Source: Phytopythium helicoides
Lineage: Eukaryota > Oomycota > Peronosporomycetes > Pythiales > Pythiaceae
DNA length: 64,000 nt
Reading direction: 5' to 3'
Assembly: GCA_024867545.1 (NCBI GenBank)
Contig: JANFNE010000067.1
Coordinates: 1 to 64,000, forward strand
Position numbers and translations under genes: made by a program. Every line of letters starts with the position of its first letter. The first letter of the stretch is position 1. The notes below the pieces were generated by a model, which worked only from the letters and a program-made list of their open reading frames with translations, did not search any database and was not told where the DNA came from. Below, in pieces: positions 53,486 to 64,000 of the stretch.

Positions 53486-56400
53486 TCAGCGTAGCAGGGC
53501 TCTTGCTTGACGTCGCATTCGTCGCCTCAACAGGATCTCTTCTGCAAGATGTTGGAAACACGTCGTGGTCAGAATGGACAACAGATCAAATAGCAAGGAC
53601 GAATCTTACCAGTTTGCCGCCTTTGTTCCTCCTCAATTTCAGCACGATCTCTTCCAAGAGAGATTGAAAACACAGACCGCTTAGACACAACGGTTCTAAC
53701 ACCATTACCAGAAACCGGGACAATCGACACGGTGTCTACAAACAAAAAGTCAGCAAACAACATGTCTACAAGGCGCCGCAAAGATATACGTACCGCTTCC
53801 ACCAATTGCAGCATTCGTCTCCGACAGCTGCGACTCCAGCGAAGACACCTTCTCCAGCACCGATGATAGCTCGCTCTCCAGGCTAGTCACGCGCTCGTCC
53901 TTCTCGCTGACCAGACCCAGCGCCTCCGACTTGCTAGCCTCCACACTCGCCAGCTGCGCGCTCAACGCAGCCAACTCCGACTCCAGCGCAGCCTTCTGCT
54001 CGTCGAATGCAGCCTTCTGCTCGTCGAATGCAGCCTTCTGCTCGCTCAAAGTCGCCTCCAGAGACTCCTTCTCACCAAGTAGGCTCGTCACGCGGTCGCC
54101 GGCAGCAGCATTCGCCTCCGACAGCTGCGACTCCAGCGAAGACACCTTCTCCAGCACCGATGATAGCTCGCTCTCCAGGCTAGTCACGCGCTCGTCCTTC
54201 TCGCTGACCAGACCCAGCGCCTCCGACTTGCTAGCCTCCACACTCGCCAGCTGCGCGCTCAACGCAGCCAACTCCGACTCCAGCGCAGCCTTCTGCTCGT
54301 CGAATGCAGCCTTCTGCTCGTCGAATGCAGCCTTCTGCTCGCTCAAAGTCGCCTCCAGAGACTCCTTCTCACCAAGTAGGCTCGTCACGCGGTCGCCGGC
54401 AGCAGCATTCGCCTCCGACAGCTGCGACTCCAGCGAAGACACCTTCTCCAGCACCGATGATAGCTCGCTCTCCAGGCTAGTCACGCGCTCGTCCTTCTCG
54501 CTGACCAGACCCAGCGCCTCCGACTTGCTAGCCTCCACACTCGCCAGCTGCGCGCTCAACGCAGCCAACTCCGACTCCAGCGCAGCCTTCTGCTCGTCGA
54601 ATGCAGCCTTCTGCTCGTCGAATGCAGCCTTCTGCTCGCTCAAAGTCGCCTCCAGAGACTCCTTCTCACCAAGCAGGCTCGTCACGCGGTCGCCGGCAGC
54701 AGCATTCGCCTCCGACAGCTGCGACTCCAGCGAAGACACCTTCTCCAGCACCGATGATAGCTCGCTCTCCAGGCTAGTCACGCGCTCGTCCTTCTCGCTG
54801 ACCAGACCCAGCGCCTCCGACTTGCTAGCCTCCACACTCGCCAGCTGCGCGCTCAACGCAGCCAACTCCGACTCCAGCGCAGCCTTCTGCTCGTCGAATG
54901 CAGCCTTCTGCTCGTCGAATGCAGCCTTCTGCTCGCTCAAAGTCGCCTCCAGAGACTCCTTCTCACCAAGTAGGCTCGTCACGCGGTCGCCGGCAGCAGC
55001 ATTCGCCTCCGACAGCTGCGACTCCAGCGAAGACACCTTCTCCAGCACCGATGATAGCTCGCTCTCCAGGCTAGTCACGCGCTCGTCCTTCTCGCTGACC
55101 AGACCCAGCGCCTCCGACTTGCTAGCCTCCACACTCGCCAGCTGCGCGCTCAACGCAGCCAACTCCGACTCCAGCGCAGCCTTCTGCTCGTCGAATGCAG
55201 CCTTCTGCTCGTCGAATGCAGCCTTCTGCTCGCTCAAAGTCGCCTCCAGAGACTCCTTCTCACCAAGCAGGCTCGTCACGCGGTCGCCGGCAGCAGCATT
55301 CGCCTCCGACAGCTGCGACTCCAGCGAAGACACCTTCTCCAGCACCGATGATAGCTCGCTCTCCAGGCTAGTCACGCGCTCGTCCTTCTCGCTGACCAGA
55401 CCCAGCGCCTCCGACTTGCTAGCCTCCACACTCGCCAGCTGCGCGCTCAACGCAGCCAACTCCGACTCCAGCGCAGCCTTCTGCTCGTCGAATGCAGCCT
55501 TCTGCTCGTCGAATGCAGCCTTCTGCTCGCTCAAAGTCGCCTCCAGAGACTCCTTCTCACCAAGCAGGCTCGTCACGCGGTCGCCGGCAGCAGCATTCGC
55601 CTCCGACAGCTGCGACTCCAGCGAAGACACCTTCTCCAGCACCGATGATAGCTCGCTCTCCAGGCTAGTCACGCGCTCGTCCTTCTCGCTGACCAGACCC
55701 AGCGCCTCCGACTTGCTAGCCTCCACACTCGCCAGCTGCGCGCTCAACGCAGCCAACTCCGACTCCAGCGCAGCCTTCTGCTCGTCGAATGCAGCCTTCT
55801 GCTCGTCGAATGCAGCCTTCTGCTCGCTCAAAGTCGCCTCCAGAGACTCCTTCTCACCAAGCAGGCTCGTCACGCGGTCGCCGGCAGCAGCATTCGCCTC
55901 CGACAGCTGCGACTCCAGCGAAGACACCTTCTCCAGCACCGATGATAGCTCGCTCTCCAGGCTAGTCACGCGCTCGTCCTTCTCGCTGACCAGACCCAGC
56001 GCCTCCGACTTGCTAGCCTCCACACTCGCCAGCTGCGCGCTCAACGCAGCCAACTCCGACTCCAGCGCAGCCTTCTGCTCGTCGAATGCAGCCTTCTGCT
56101 CGTCGAATGCAGCCTTCTGCTCGCTCAAAGTCGCCTCCAGAGACTCCTTCTCACCAAGCAGGCTCGTCACGCGGTCGCCGGCAGCAGCATTCGCCTCCGA
56201 CAGCTGCGACTCCAGCGAAGACACCTTCTCCAGCACCGATGATAGCTCGCTCTCCAGGCTAGTCACGCGCTCGTCCTTCTCGCTGACCAGACCCAGCGCC
56301 TCCGACTTGCTAGCCTCCACACTCGCCAGCTGCGCGCTCAACGCAGCCAACTCCGACTCCAGCGCAGCCTTCTGCTCGTCGAATGCAGCCTTCTGCTCGT

Positions 56401-59400
56401 CGAATGCAGCCTTCTGCTCGCTCAAAGTCGCCTCCAGAGACTCCTTCTCACCAAGCAGGCTCGTCACGCGGTCGCCGGCAGCAGCATTCGCCTCCGACAG
56501 CTGCGACTCCAGCGAAGACACCTTCTCCAGCACCGATGATAGCTCGCTCTCCAGGCTAGTCACGCGCTCGTCCTTCTCGCTGACCAGACCCAGCGCCTCC
56601 GACTTGCTAGCCTCCACACTCGCCAGCTGCGCGCTCAACGCAGCCAACTCCGACTCCAGCGCAGCCTTCTGCTCGTCGAATGCAGCCTTCTGCTCGTCGA
56701 ATGCAGCCTTCTGCTCGCTCAAAGTCGCCTCCAGAGACTCCTTCTCACCAAGCAGGCTCGTCACGCGGTCGCCCGGCAGCAGCATTCGCCTCCGACAGCT
56801 GCGACTCCAGCGAAGACACCTTCTCCAGCACCGATGATAGCTCGCTCTCCAGGCTAGTCACGCGCTCGTCCTTCTCGCTGACCAGACCCAGCGCCTCCGA
56901 CTTGCTAGCCTCCACACTCGCCAGCTGCGCGCTCAACGCAGCCAACTCCGACTCCAGCGCAGCCTTCTGCTCGTCGAATGCAGCCTTCTGCTCGTCGAAT
57001 GCAGCCTTCTGCTCGCTCAAAGTCGCCTCCAGAGACTCCTTCTCACCAAGCAGGCTCGTCACGCGGTCGCCGGCAGCAGCATTCGCCTCCGACAGCTGCG
57101 ACTCCAGCGAAGACACCTTCTCCAGCACCGATGATAGCTCGCTCTCCAGGCTAGTCACGCGCTCGTCCTTCTCGCTGACCAGACCCAGCGCCTCCGACTT
57201 GCTAGCCTCCACACTCGCCAGCTGCGCGCTCAACGCAGCCAACTCCGACTCCAGCGCAGCCTTCTGCTCGTCGAATGCAGCCTTCTGCTCGTCGAATGCA
57301 GCCTTCTGCTCGCTCAAAGTCGCCTCCAGAGACTCCTTCTCACCAAGCAGGCTCGTCACGCGGTCGCCGGCAGCAGCATTCGCCTCCGACAGCTGCGACT
57401 CCAGCGAAGACACCTTCTCCAGCACCGATGATAGCTCGCTCTCCAGGCTAGTCACGCGCTCGTCCTTCTCGCTGACCAGGCCCAGTGCCTCCGACTTGCT
57501 AGCCTCCACACTCGCCAGCTGCGCGCTCAACGCAGCCAACTCCGACTCCAGCGCAGCCTTCTGCTCGTCGAATGCAGCCTTCTGCTCGTCGAATGCAGCC
57601 TTCTGCTCGCTCAAAGTCGCCTCCAGAGACTCCTTCTCACCAAGTAGGCTCGTCACGCGGTCGCCCGGCAGCAGCATTCGCCTCCGACAGCTGCGACTCC
57701 AGCGAAGATACCTTCTCCAGAACCGATGACAGCTCGCGCTCAAGACTAGACACGCGCTCGTCCTTCTCGCTGACCAGGCCCAGCGCCTCCGACTTGCTAG
57801 CCTCCACACTCGCCAGCTGCGCGCTCAACGCAGCCAACTCCGACTCCAGCGTAGCCGTGGTATCTTCTTTGCCTGCATGTTTGATGTTGGTGGTTGTTTG
57901 ATCACCTTGTGCTGTTGTTCGCTGTGCTTCAGCTTCAAGGTATGCGATTTGATCTAGACTTCTGGAGAGCTTAGTATTTAGATCAGCCAATCTTGCGTCC
58001 TTTTCGCCTACAAGCTCGAGCGACTCGAGAACGCTGTTTTCAAGGCTCTGGTTTTGCTCTGACAATTGTGCGACTTCATCCTGAAGCTTGTTGACCTCGG
58101 CAATTTTCGCTTGCAGCTGTCGCGACATGGTAGATTGGGTTGAGGTAGCCACAGCCTGGGCTTGAATGCACTCTTCGCGCTGCATGAGCCATTGCTCTTT
58201 GTATCGTGTTGCTTCAGCTAGAGTTATCTTCAACTCCTGGCGCAAAGCATCGAGTTCAGGTTGAAGATCTTTATGCTCGACCAACTGTCGCTTAGCCACT
58301 CCTTCTGATGACGAGCTTGAGGCAGAACTGGATTTTGCCGATGTTGGCAAAAGAGCGTGATTTGGTGTTGAAGGCGTCTTAGACTTGGAAAAACTTGAAT
58401 GGGAGGCGAGAGTTCGTCGCCGGCTAGACTCAGTCGGCGTTCGGAACTGGCTGGGGGACTTTGAGCGTATCGCGAGGCCTGCCACTGGTGTAGATTTAGT
58501 CCCATCTCTTTCGCTCGAATCTTTTTTATCTGAAGATGGCAAGCGCTGTCTTTTTGCTGCTGATGACAAGGTTTCCTTTTCAGCTGACGAGCCCACGGTA
58601 TTTGTAATTGTTGCCAAGTGGCGGCGCTTCGAGGGCTACGACATAATAAGAAAAACAGCGGTCAGGATTGGCAAGCAGTAGAGAATACAAACACCTGCAA
58701 ACCTTTGATGCTACTTGTGATATGGCATCTTTGTGCGATCGCTTCAGGTGCTTCTTCACACTATCTGACAACATTGTATCCAGTCTGAGATATTCCGCGT
58801 CAAACACGGTGCCACTTTGTAGGAATGTGAGAGCTGTCGGACGTACTTTTCAGCAAGCTCGGGCCATACACCAATGTATATCCTGCACAGTTCACATCCA
58901 GTTGTGAACGTCAACAAACAAAAATCGGTGTGCCTTTGTGGTAGAAGTGCCTTACCAGTAGCATTCTCGCGCAGTTTCTCTTCCTTTCGGCGATGCGTCG
59001 CTCAATGCAGCCTGCAGCAGTAATTTCGCTCTCGTGTCAGTAGAGATCTACAAGAGCGGAAAACGCAAGCACACATACGGCAATCGCGGTCTGGAGCGGC
59101 GCCTTGAATTGGTCCAGCACCGAGTGACTCCATCCGCTCAGCGCCAGCCGCACATACAGGATGCAGCTCTCGCGCACCTCGCGATTTCTTTTTTTTTTCC
59201 AATCAACCCCACGTCCATTAGAACCTACCCGCACCACAGTCGCCACCAGAGACCGCTCGAACTCACTTGCTGGTCGCGAGCGCCTGCAGGATAGGTGCAA
59301 GCACGTGTCGGCCGGGTGCAGCCTCCACAATGTTTTTGATACACTCGTGCACGGCGCTCGTGTTGACCTGTCCAGCACCCCTGTCAGAACAAAAGCAATG

Positions 59401-59791
59401 CAGCACCACAACCATCCCCGCCAGCCCAAACCTTGTTGCCGGTGCCGCGTGCATCCACGAGCGTTGGGAATAGGTCTCGTATGAGGATCTTGCTCCTGGC
59501 GGGCCCTAGCGTCTGCGCGAGGTCGGCGAGCGCGGCGCAGGCCTCCTTGACGACCGCCGAGCGCAGGTCCGTGAGCGTGCTGCGGAAGGGCTGCGTGAGC
59601 ACCTGGAGGTTGTCGGGCGCGAAGAGCGCGCTGGCCGCCTCGCCCGCGCCGTCCTCCGCCTGGTTGCCGGCCTCGAACGCGCGCAGCAGCCGCCGCAGCT
59701 CCTGCAAGGCAGCGCAGCGGTCCTTCCACTCCTCCTCGTGCTGCGCCATGCGCCGCGCCACCTCCACGACGGCGTTCGTGCGCCCGCGCAT
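53486..59791 (-). CDS. TOG-domain (CLASP-like) protein with 13-fold coiled-coil repeat
   Basis: Nine-exon minus-strand model: 59791-59432, 59367-59267, 59187-59079, 59011-58956, 58882-58847, 58784-58703, 58635-53794, 53735-53610, 53541-53486, with introns of 58-79 nt. Exons 1-6 encode a CLASP N-terminal TOG domain (EEWKDRCAALQELRRLL; LTDLRSAVVKEACAALADLA; VRESCILYVRLALSGW; GRETARECYW), which binds tubulin. The start of the large exon gives a serine/lysine/arginine-rich basic stretch, then a coiled coil with 13 near-identical 99-residue repeats. The gene ends in a short basic tail. This TOG, basic linker, coiled-coil layout matches microtubule polymerases and CLASPs. Two repeats (at about 56772-56774 and 57664-57666) carry CCC for CC. 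Only if both are corrected do all exon phases agree, so they look like consensus errors. The acceptor before 59187 follows an A run and is uncertain. An alternative start is ATG 59884 with one base missing. Confidence 0.8.
53804..57860 (-). repeat. 297-bp coding tandem repeat (about 13 copies)
   Basis: Period 297 bp (99 codons). The junction motif GGTCGCC(C)GGC recurs at 54094, 54391, 54688, 54985, 55282, 55579, 55876, 56173, 56470, about 56767, 57065, 57362 and about 57659, with degenerate ends. Copies differ by only one or a few bases. Inside each unit a 21-bp (EQKAAFD) sub-repeat occurs three times. Both strands are free of stops across most of the array. Confidence 0.97.
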
Positions 59792-59884
59792 CGTCTGGCC
59801 GCATAAAAACCCCAAGTCATCAGCGCCTTCGCCCCCCAGCGCCTCCAGAGCGCGCTTCCCACCGTGACGCCGGCGTCGCCGCGC

Positions 59885-60074
59885 ATGGCCGGCCTTTCTC
59901 GATGTGCGCTCGGCGCCAAAAGGGTTTTAAAAAACTATTCCGCCAATCAAATCGCATATTCCCTATTATCAGCCAATCGATAAGAATAACCTGAATACAA
60001 GCCCCTATGACCTGGATCGAGTGGCGCACTCCAACGATTCTAGAACTAGAAGCATCACTAGGCTTACGGGTAGC
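59885..60074. promoter_or_regulatory. Bidirectional promoter between TOG and CHORD genes
   Basis: The two genes are head to head. Two CCAAT boxes (59943-59947 and 59973-59977) lie in the AT-rich core, with GATAAG nearby. No TATA box was recognised. Confidence 0.45.
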
Positions 60075-61203
60075 ATGGCGACGCCCGCGGCGGTCGAGGG
60101 CGCCGTGCCCAAGAAGGTGTACATGCACTACGACGAGGGCGAGGAGGCGCTGCACCTGACGCTCAAGATGACGCTGCCGTCCAAGTGGGCGGGCCACACG
60201 GTCGACTACCTGAAGGAGGTGCGGCTTCCAGTCGCAGCTTTTTGTATGGCGATCTATCTATCTAACGGAACTCGCGTGCTGCCCTCGGCAGTTCTTCGTG
60301 GAGCACTACAACAAGAAGAAGCCCGAGAACGCAGTGGACGGCGCGGCCTTCCACCTGGAGAAGAAGGCCGGCGCGCTGCTCTTCGGCGACGACCTGCTGC
60401 ACCACGCGGTGCAAAAGTACGACGACATCTTCCTCAAGCCCGGCGCGTCCACCATGAAGCCCGTCCGGGCCGCCAGCGCCGGAGCGAGCGCCGCCGCGGG
60501 AAAGCCCATGCTGCAGTGCAAGAACCACGGCTGCCAGCAGAAGTTCCTCGAGGAGGAGAACCATGATCAGGCGTGCCGCCACCACCGCGAGCCGCCCATG
60601 TTCCACGACATGAAGAAGGGCTGGCGCTGCTGCTCATCCAAGATGGTCTACGACTGGGACGACTTTGAGAAGATCGAGCCGTGCGTGGTCGGCCGCCACT
60701 CGGCCGTCGGCCCAGACTCGCAGTTCGCCGCCTCGCCCACGGTGGCTGCGGCCGAGAGCGCGGGAGCCAACGGCGGCAGCGCTGCTACCACTGCTGCTGC
60801 TCCCGCCGCTCCCCTCAAGTCCATCGACGACTACAACAAAAAGAACCCGAACGCCGTCACGGCCGTGTCCGCCGCCGTCGACAACCAGAACGCGTACGTT
60901 GCGGCTGACGCCAATTGCCTGTTGAACGTTGATCCCCCCGATCTAACCTGCTTGTGCTCTGTCTCCAGCCCCGCTCCAGTCCGCTCGGACGGCAAGGCGC
61001 GCTGCGTCAACTTTGGCTGCCAGCAGGAGTACGTGGTGGCCGAGAACCCGCCGACGGCCTGCAGGCACCACACGGGGCCGCCCGTGTTCCACGACGCCGG
61101 CAAGTACTGGAGCTGCTGCCCGAAGCTCGTCAAGTACGACTTCGAGTCGTTCCTGCAGATCCCTGGCTGTGCCGTCTCCGCCCACAGCGACACCAAGGCC
61201 TAG
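60075..61203 (+). CDS. CHORD-domain co-chaperone (RAR1/CHORDC1-like)
   Basis: Three exons (60075-60218, 60292-60893, 60969-61203), 326 residues. The N-terminal 90 residues look like a ubiquitin-like fold (ALHLTLKMTLPSKWAGHTVDYL, with the next strand after the 73-nt intron 1). Two zinc-binding CHORD domains follow. The first is at about 155-215 (CKNHGCQQKFLEEENHDQAC, RHHREPPMFHD, GWRCCSSK). The second is at about 260-320 (CVNFGCQQEY, CRHHTGPPVFHD, YWSCCPK). An alanine-rich linker separates them. CHORD proteins bind HSP90 and SGT1 and act in the cytosol. Intron 2 (75 nt, GTACGT donor, CTAAC branch point) has no stop and could be retained. A C-terminal CS domain, as in animal CHORDC1, is absent. 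Confidence 0.9.
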
Positions 61204-61384
61204 AAAAATCCGCAGCAATCGTGCATGTCCAGCAATACGAAAGAGCCCCAATACAACTCGAAACAATCGGATACCAACAACAACGAAAAAGGAGAAAGCC
61301 CCACTACAACCTCGTCCGTGTTGCTCGAAGGTCGCCCGATCGATCCGCCCGCGGGGGAAACCTTCCAGACGAGAAAGTGCACCG

Positions 61385-64000
61385 ATGGCCGACATGGACG
61401 GCGTGGTGCTGGCCGCGCTCGAGACGCTGTACGCTGCCCACGCGCAGCCGGCGCAGCAGCAGGCGGCCGACGCCTACCTGCGTGGCTTCCAGTTGGCGCC
61501 CGAGGCCTTCGCGGTCTGCGTGCGGCTGCTGGATCGCTTCCTACCGCAGAGCGGCGGCTCCGCGGCGGCGGCGGCGGCCTCCGGCGCGCTGCCCGTCGCC
61601 TTCTTCGCGGCGCAGACGCTCGCCAACAAGCTGCGGCGCCACCACGCGCTGCCAGAGGCCACCGGGGGCCCGGACGACTGGGCGGCCCAACCGGCCGCCT
61701 GGACGCGGAAGATCGTCGCCTGGCTCGCGCTGCCAGGCGTCAAGGTGCCCAAGATGGTGAGCACGCAGCTCACGCTCGCGCTCGTCGCTGCCATGCCGCG
61801 CATCGCAAGAGATGACGTCCCGGCTGCTCGCAAGGCCGCCGCGGTGCGACACAGCGCCAGCTCCTCGCCAATTGCAAGCATCGTCGCAGGCCAAGGCTCA
61901 AAGCGTACCAGACAGCGTCGTGGGATTCGTGCTCGACCAGCTCGCGGCCGCCAACGTCCAGGCACCGGTACTCGCAGAGCTGCTCGTCGTGCTCGTGGAG
62001 GAGGCGAACGACATCCGCGACCGCGCCAGTCGCGACAGGATGCAGCTCGAGGTCGACGAATGGGCTCCGACAGTGCTCGATCGGCTCCTCCCGCAGATCA
62101 TGCACGAGGCCATCAAGCAGGCTGAGTCTGGCGGGGACTGCTGCTGCTCACGAGGCGGCGTCCACGCAAGGAAGTCGTGCTCCGAGCGGTGCGGAGCTGG
62201 CTCCGGTATGCTACAGTGAGCCCGCAGTCTGTGGTGAGCAACCCGCTGCTGCAATCGCTGCTAGTGTTTCTCGGCCGTGACGAACTCTTTGATGTGTCGG
62301 TAGATCTGGCAGTTGATGTGGTGCGCTGTTATTCCGACGTGGCAGCACGACCAGGTCGTCATGCAGTGGCTCGTCCCGCAGATCATGCAGCTGCAGGACG
62401 TCTTCCGTGCGGCCGCTGAAGCCGAAGATACTGACAAGTGTTTAGGACTGTGTCGCATCTTTACCGAAATGGCCGAGTCCTACATCATGCTTCTGCTCGG
62501 CGACCAAGACATGGGACAATCCGCAGTCGTGGAAATGCTCTTGGACTGCATGGACTACCCAGAGGCCGAAGTCGCCGACGTGACGATTCCCTTTTGGTTT
62601 CGGTTCCTCGGCGACCTACTTCGAACGGAAGGACATCACCGAGATTCGCTGGTACCCAAGTACTCAAGCAACGTAATGCGGCTCGCTGGTATTTGCATGC
62701 ACAAGCTTCGATTCCAAGACGACTTCCCAAAGCTTCCAGCCGACAAGCAGCAAGATTTCAAGGGCTTTCGCCAGGAGTGGGTGATATTCTCCGTGACAGT
62801 TGCCAGCTGCTGGGTGTCGACGCGATCTTGAGCCATTGCGTTCAGGGTCTTGAGCAGATTTTCCGCCAGCCGCAAGAACAGCGCCAGTGGGAAGCGGTTG
62901 AAGCTCATCTATACTGCTTCCGGTCAATTGCTCGGCAGATCGAGAGCGCCAGGGTGCTGCAATTGATGCATCAATCCAGGTTGTATTTCAGCACTTGCCC
63001 CAGTTTTCTAGCCACCCTGCCATTTGCTACACGTCGTGCCTAATTATTTCTCGGTACGGAGACTGGCTTAAGGCCAACTCAGCTTCATTGCGTCCGCAGA
63101 TTGACTTCCTCAACGAGTGTGTCATGAATGGCTCCCGTGATCCTCGATTTGCCGAGTGGGAGGTCCCTCGTGCAGCGGCGACAGCCATTCGATCGCTTGC
63201 TATTGATTGTTGGCCGGTTTTGGGCTCAAACATCACAGACTTCTACCTCCATATCGAGCAGCATGGGCTCATGGACGTAGAAGAGCAAACTCTCATCTTG
63301 GAAGGCGTGTGCACGGGTGTGTCAAAAGCGCGGGATATGGATGCGCTGCTCGCAGTCCTGAACCGTGTGATGGAGCCTATTGGTCGTCGACTCCAAGCGC
63401 TCTTCTCGTCGTCGTCTCCAGGAGCGCACTCTAATGTTGCAATGAGCGAGATGCTGCGACTCATTTGCATTTATGAATTCATGGACGTCGACATGAAGCG
63501 TTTCAATGGTGGTGGTGCCCTCGAACATCCGTTGGTAATGCTGACGCAGCAAGTCTGGCCGATGTTCAACCAAATCCTAGCACTCTTCCGTTCGAACGAC
63601 GAGCTTGTGGAGCGCGTTTGCCGATGCTATAAGCGCATCTTGCGCACCTGCGGACATAGTTTCCAGCCACTTCTGCCGCAATTGGTCGAGAATTTGCTGT
63701 CGTTTTACCAGTCGGATCCCAAATCGTCGTACTTGTACTCCGGAAGCATGGTGATCAAGTACTACAGCGCAGAAGCTAGTGATGGAAACTCGATGGAGGC
63801 GCTGCTCGGCAATATGCTACTGTCGTTCGCAGACACAACATTCCCGATATTCAACAGCGCAGCCACGATGCAATCGCATCCTGATGTCATCGAAGAGTTC
63901 TTCTACTTGCTAGAACGTGGCGTCAAGTGCGTTCCTGGCGTATTGATGGCACCAGCGTCTTCCAAGTCTGGAGGTGTCCCACTTCTGGCGGCCGCACTTC
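61385..64000 (+). CDS. Transportin-3/importin-13-like karyopherin (partial)
   Basis: Starts at ATG 61385 and runs off the window end. It is a HEAT-repeat nuclear import receptor. The N-terminus has the importin-beta-like start (LETLYAAHAQPAQQQAADAY; FFAAQTLANKLRRH). Exon 1 ends at about 61843 (donor GTGCGA) or 61816, and exon 2 begins at 61890. Family-like text then follows (AEDTDKCLGLCRIFTEMAES; ERVCRCYKRILRTCG; HPDVIEEFFYLLERG). The frame changes by one base at about 62133-62136, 62341-62350, 62775-62781 and 62946-62954. At the last two, adding one base to a G or C run restores family-like text without gaps. From about 62,955 to 64,000 the frame is continuously open. I read this as a functional gene with consensus errors. 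A recent pseudogene is the alternative. Confidence 0.8.

Noticed and set aside
53931..56837. 968-codon plus-strand serine/alanine repeat frame as a gene
   Set aside because: Antisense of the coiled-coil repeat. It has no plausible gene structure beyond the array and its ends are set by the repeat edges.
58772..58774. ATG at 58774 as the start of a separate coiled-coil gene
   Set aside because: It lies inside an exon that joins in phase, across conventional 62- to 73-nt introns, to the TOG-domain exons. One gene explains the whole region better, although RNA evidence is needed.
58815..59078. Ultra-short introns of 31 and 32 nt in the TOG gene
   Set aside because: Alternative acceptors (ending at 59012 and 58785) give 67- and 62-nt introns in the same phase with branch-point-like CTGAC and TTGAC motifs and restore CLASP-like protein text without extra residues.
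62318..62971. GT...AG segments of 23-26 nt in the karyopherin that would also restore frame
   Set aside because: Too short for known introns here, and removing them deletes conserved residues. Adding one base at a homopolymer fits the family better.

Overview
The window reads as a chromosome end of an oomycete, most likely Phytophthora or a close relative. The evidence is TTTAGGG-type telomere sequence in C-rich 5' orientation at base 1, short introns of about 53-88 nt with GTRNGT donors and CTRAY-like branch points, a chromodomain Ty3/Gypsy element, Mutator-like transposase remnants, a TKL kinase fused to armadillo repeats, and a small cysteine-rich secreted protein. Nothing bacterial is present. 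No tRNA, rRNA or CRISPR was seen.

Layout. 1-13,450: eight tandem subtelomeric units of about 1.4-1.75 kb, each ending in a 54-58 bp inverted repeat with a conserved 14-nt loop and bordered by interstitial telomere repeats. No convincing gene lies here. 13,450-20,760: an accessory island of intron-poor, mostly broken genes: a TnpB/Fanzor-like remnant cut by the subtelomeric array, a ribonucleotide reductase small-subunit pseudogene, an intact RING protein with a SUMO-interaction-like motif, a MULE SWIM-finger remnant, an acidic protein, a long ankyrin-repeat gene with a 28-nt homopolymer, and a small SIM-containing repeat protein. The mix resembles an integrated large-DNA-virus fragment, which is inference. 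22,026-30,115: a complete Gypsy retrotransposon on the minus strand (315-bp LTRs, GAACC target duplication, intact gag and pol, a textbook -1 frameshift signal, and a 730-codon antisense ORF overprinting the end of pol). 30,593-35,390: a 2.4-kb tandem duplication carrying a 144-aa coiled-coil gene. 36-37 kb: a MULE transposase remnant.

37.8 kb to the end is gene-dense host sequence: pseudokinase-kinase-armadillo protein, small secreted cysteine-rich protein, six-exon membrane LRR protein, PHD/PDZ/Tudor-like chromatin reader, a nine-exon TOG-domain (CLASP-like) gene whose large exon holds 13 copies of a 297-bp coiled-coil repeat, a head-to-head CHORD co-chaperone, and a transportin-3/importin-13-like karyopherin running off the window.

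Several otherwise intact conserved genes are broken by single-base G/C-run indels. These look like consensus errors, so frameshifts here should be read with caution. In-frame nonsense changes in the island are better evidence of real decay.
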